Shown: positions 6,335-6,390 of the stretch, one piece after another
Layout of the letters: each line of letters opens with the position of its first letter
Numbering within the stretch: the stretch's first letter is position 1
Assembly (NCBI GenBank): GCA_946885425.1
Contig: CAMPGJ010000065.1
Location: 1-6,390 of the forward strand
Direction: 5' to 3'
DNA: 6,390 nucleotides
Origin: an uncultured bacterium
GTDB taxonomy: Bacteria > Patescibacteria > Microgenomatia > Levybacterales > UBA12049
The notes under the pieces: generated by a model
The model's input: the letters and a program-made list of their open reading frames with translations, nothing else
The model's database searches: none
What the model was told of the DNA's origin: nothing
Program-made: the position numbers and the translations under genes

Positions 6335-6390
6335 GGTTATGGTTATATGGTTATATGGTTATATGGTTATATGGTTATATGGTTATATGG
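6335..6390. repeat. Octanucleotide tandem array (unit GGTTATAT) abutting the start codon of the fusion gene
   Basis: Six perfect contiguous copies of GGTTATAT run from 6341 to 6388. A 6-base partial copy (6335-6340) touches the ATG at 6332-6334, and the array runs off the window edge. On the minus strand the unit reads ATATAACC, so TATAAC, one base from a -10 consensus hexamer, recurs every 8 bases. There is no Shine-Dalgarno. Each unit carries a TAA, and because the unit is not a multiple of three, all frames upstream are soon closed. The array therefore occupies the whole visible leader and perhaps the promoter of the downstream genes. Confidence 0.95.

Overview
The window looks like bacterial chromosome of moderate-to-low GC content, using the standard genetic code, and devoted to cell-surface glycan assembly. 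Three large co-oriented genes, all on the minus strand, fill nearly all of it. The gene style suggests the Patescibacteria/CPR group (Microgenomates- or Parcubacteria-like): very hydrophobic GT-C enzymes with an N-terminal WHSWRQAD-type motif, weak or absent Shine-Dalgarno sequences, and many short repeats both between and inside genes. This placement is an inference from gene style; the window contains no rRNA or marker gene.

In order of transcription (right to left): (i) 6335-6390 is an octanucleotide tandem array that touches the start codon of the first gene. (ii) 3029-6334 encodes an 1101-residue membrane protein that joins an O-antigen polymerase/ligase-like half (Wzy/WaaL) to a GT-C glycosyltransferase-like half in a single uninterrupted frame. 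(iii) A 38-base gap made mostly of a degenerate heptanucleotide repeat leads into (iv) 1446-2990, a 514-residue GT39/ArnT-like GT-C enzyme. (v) 1325-1445 is a non-coding spacer rich in small inverted repeats. (vi) 1-1324 encodes a GT4-family (GT-B fold) glycosyltransferase whose C-terminal end lies beyond the window. This last gene has no stop before position 1.

A plausible division of labour is that the cytoplasmic GT4 enzyme adds a sugar to a growing lipid-linked glycan, the GT-C enzymes add sugars from polyprenyl-phosphate donors on the outer face of the membrane, and the Wzy/WaaL-like domain polymerises the glycan or transfers it to an acceptor. No substrate can be read from the sequence.

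The most striking signal is the repeats inside and around these genes. Three palindromic elements of 70-80 bp, with ends resembling GTCATTCTGG or GTCATTGCGAG, sit inside reading frames without breaking them and appear to add about 24-28 residues each. One shorter palindrome may be a further case. Short tandem repeats with 7- or 8-base units occur four times: twice in coding sequence, once between genes and once directly against a start codon. This resembles the in-frame palindromic elements known from Rickettsia, but in an apparently unrelated background, together with simple repeats that could vary in copy number.
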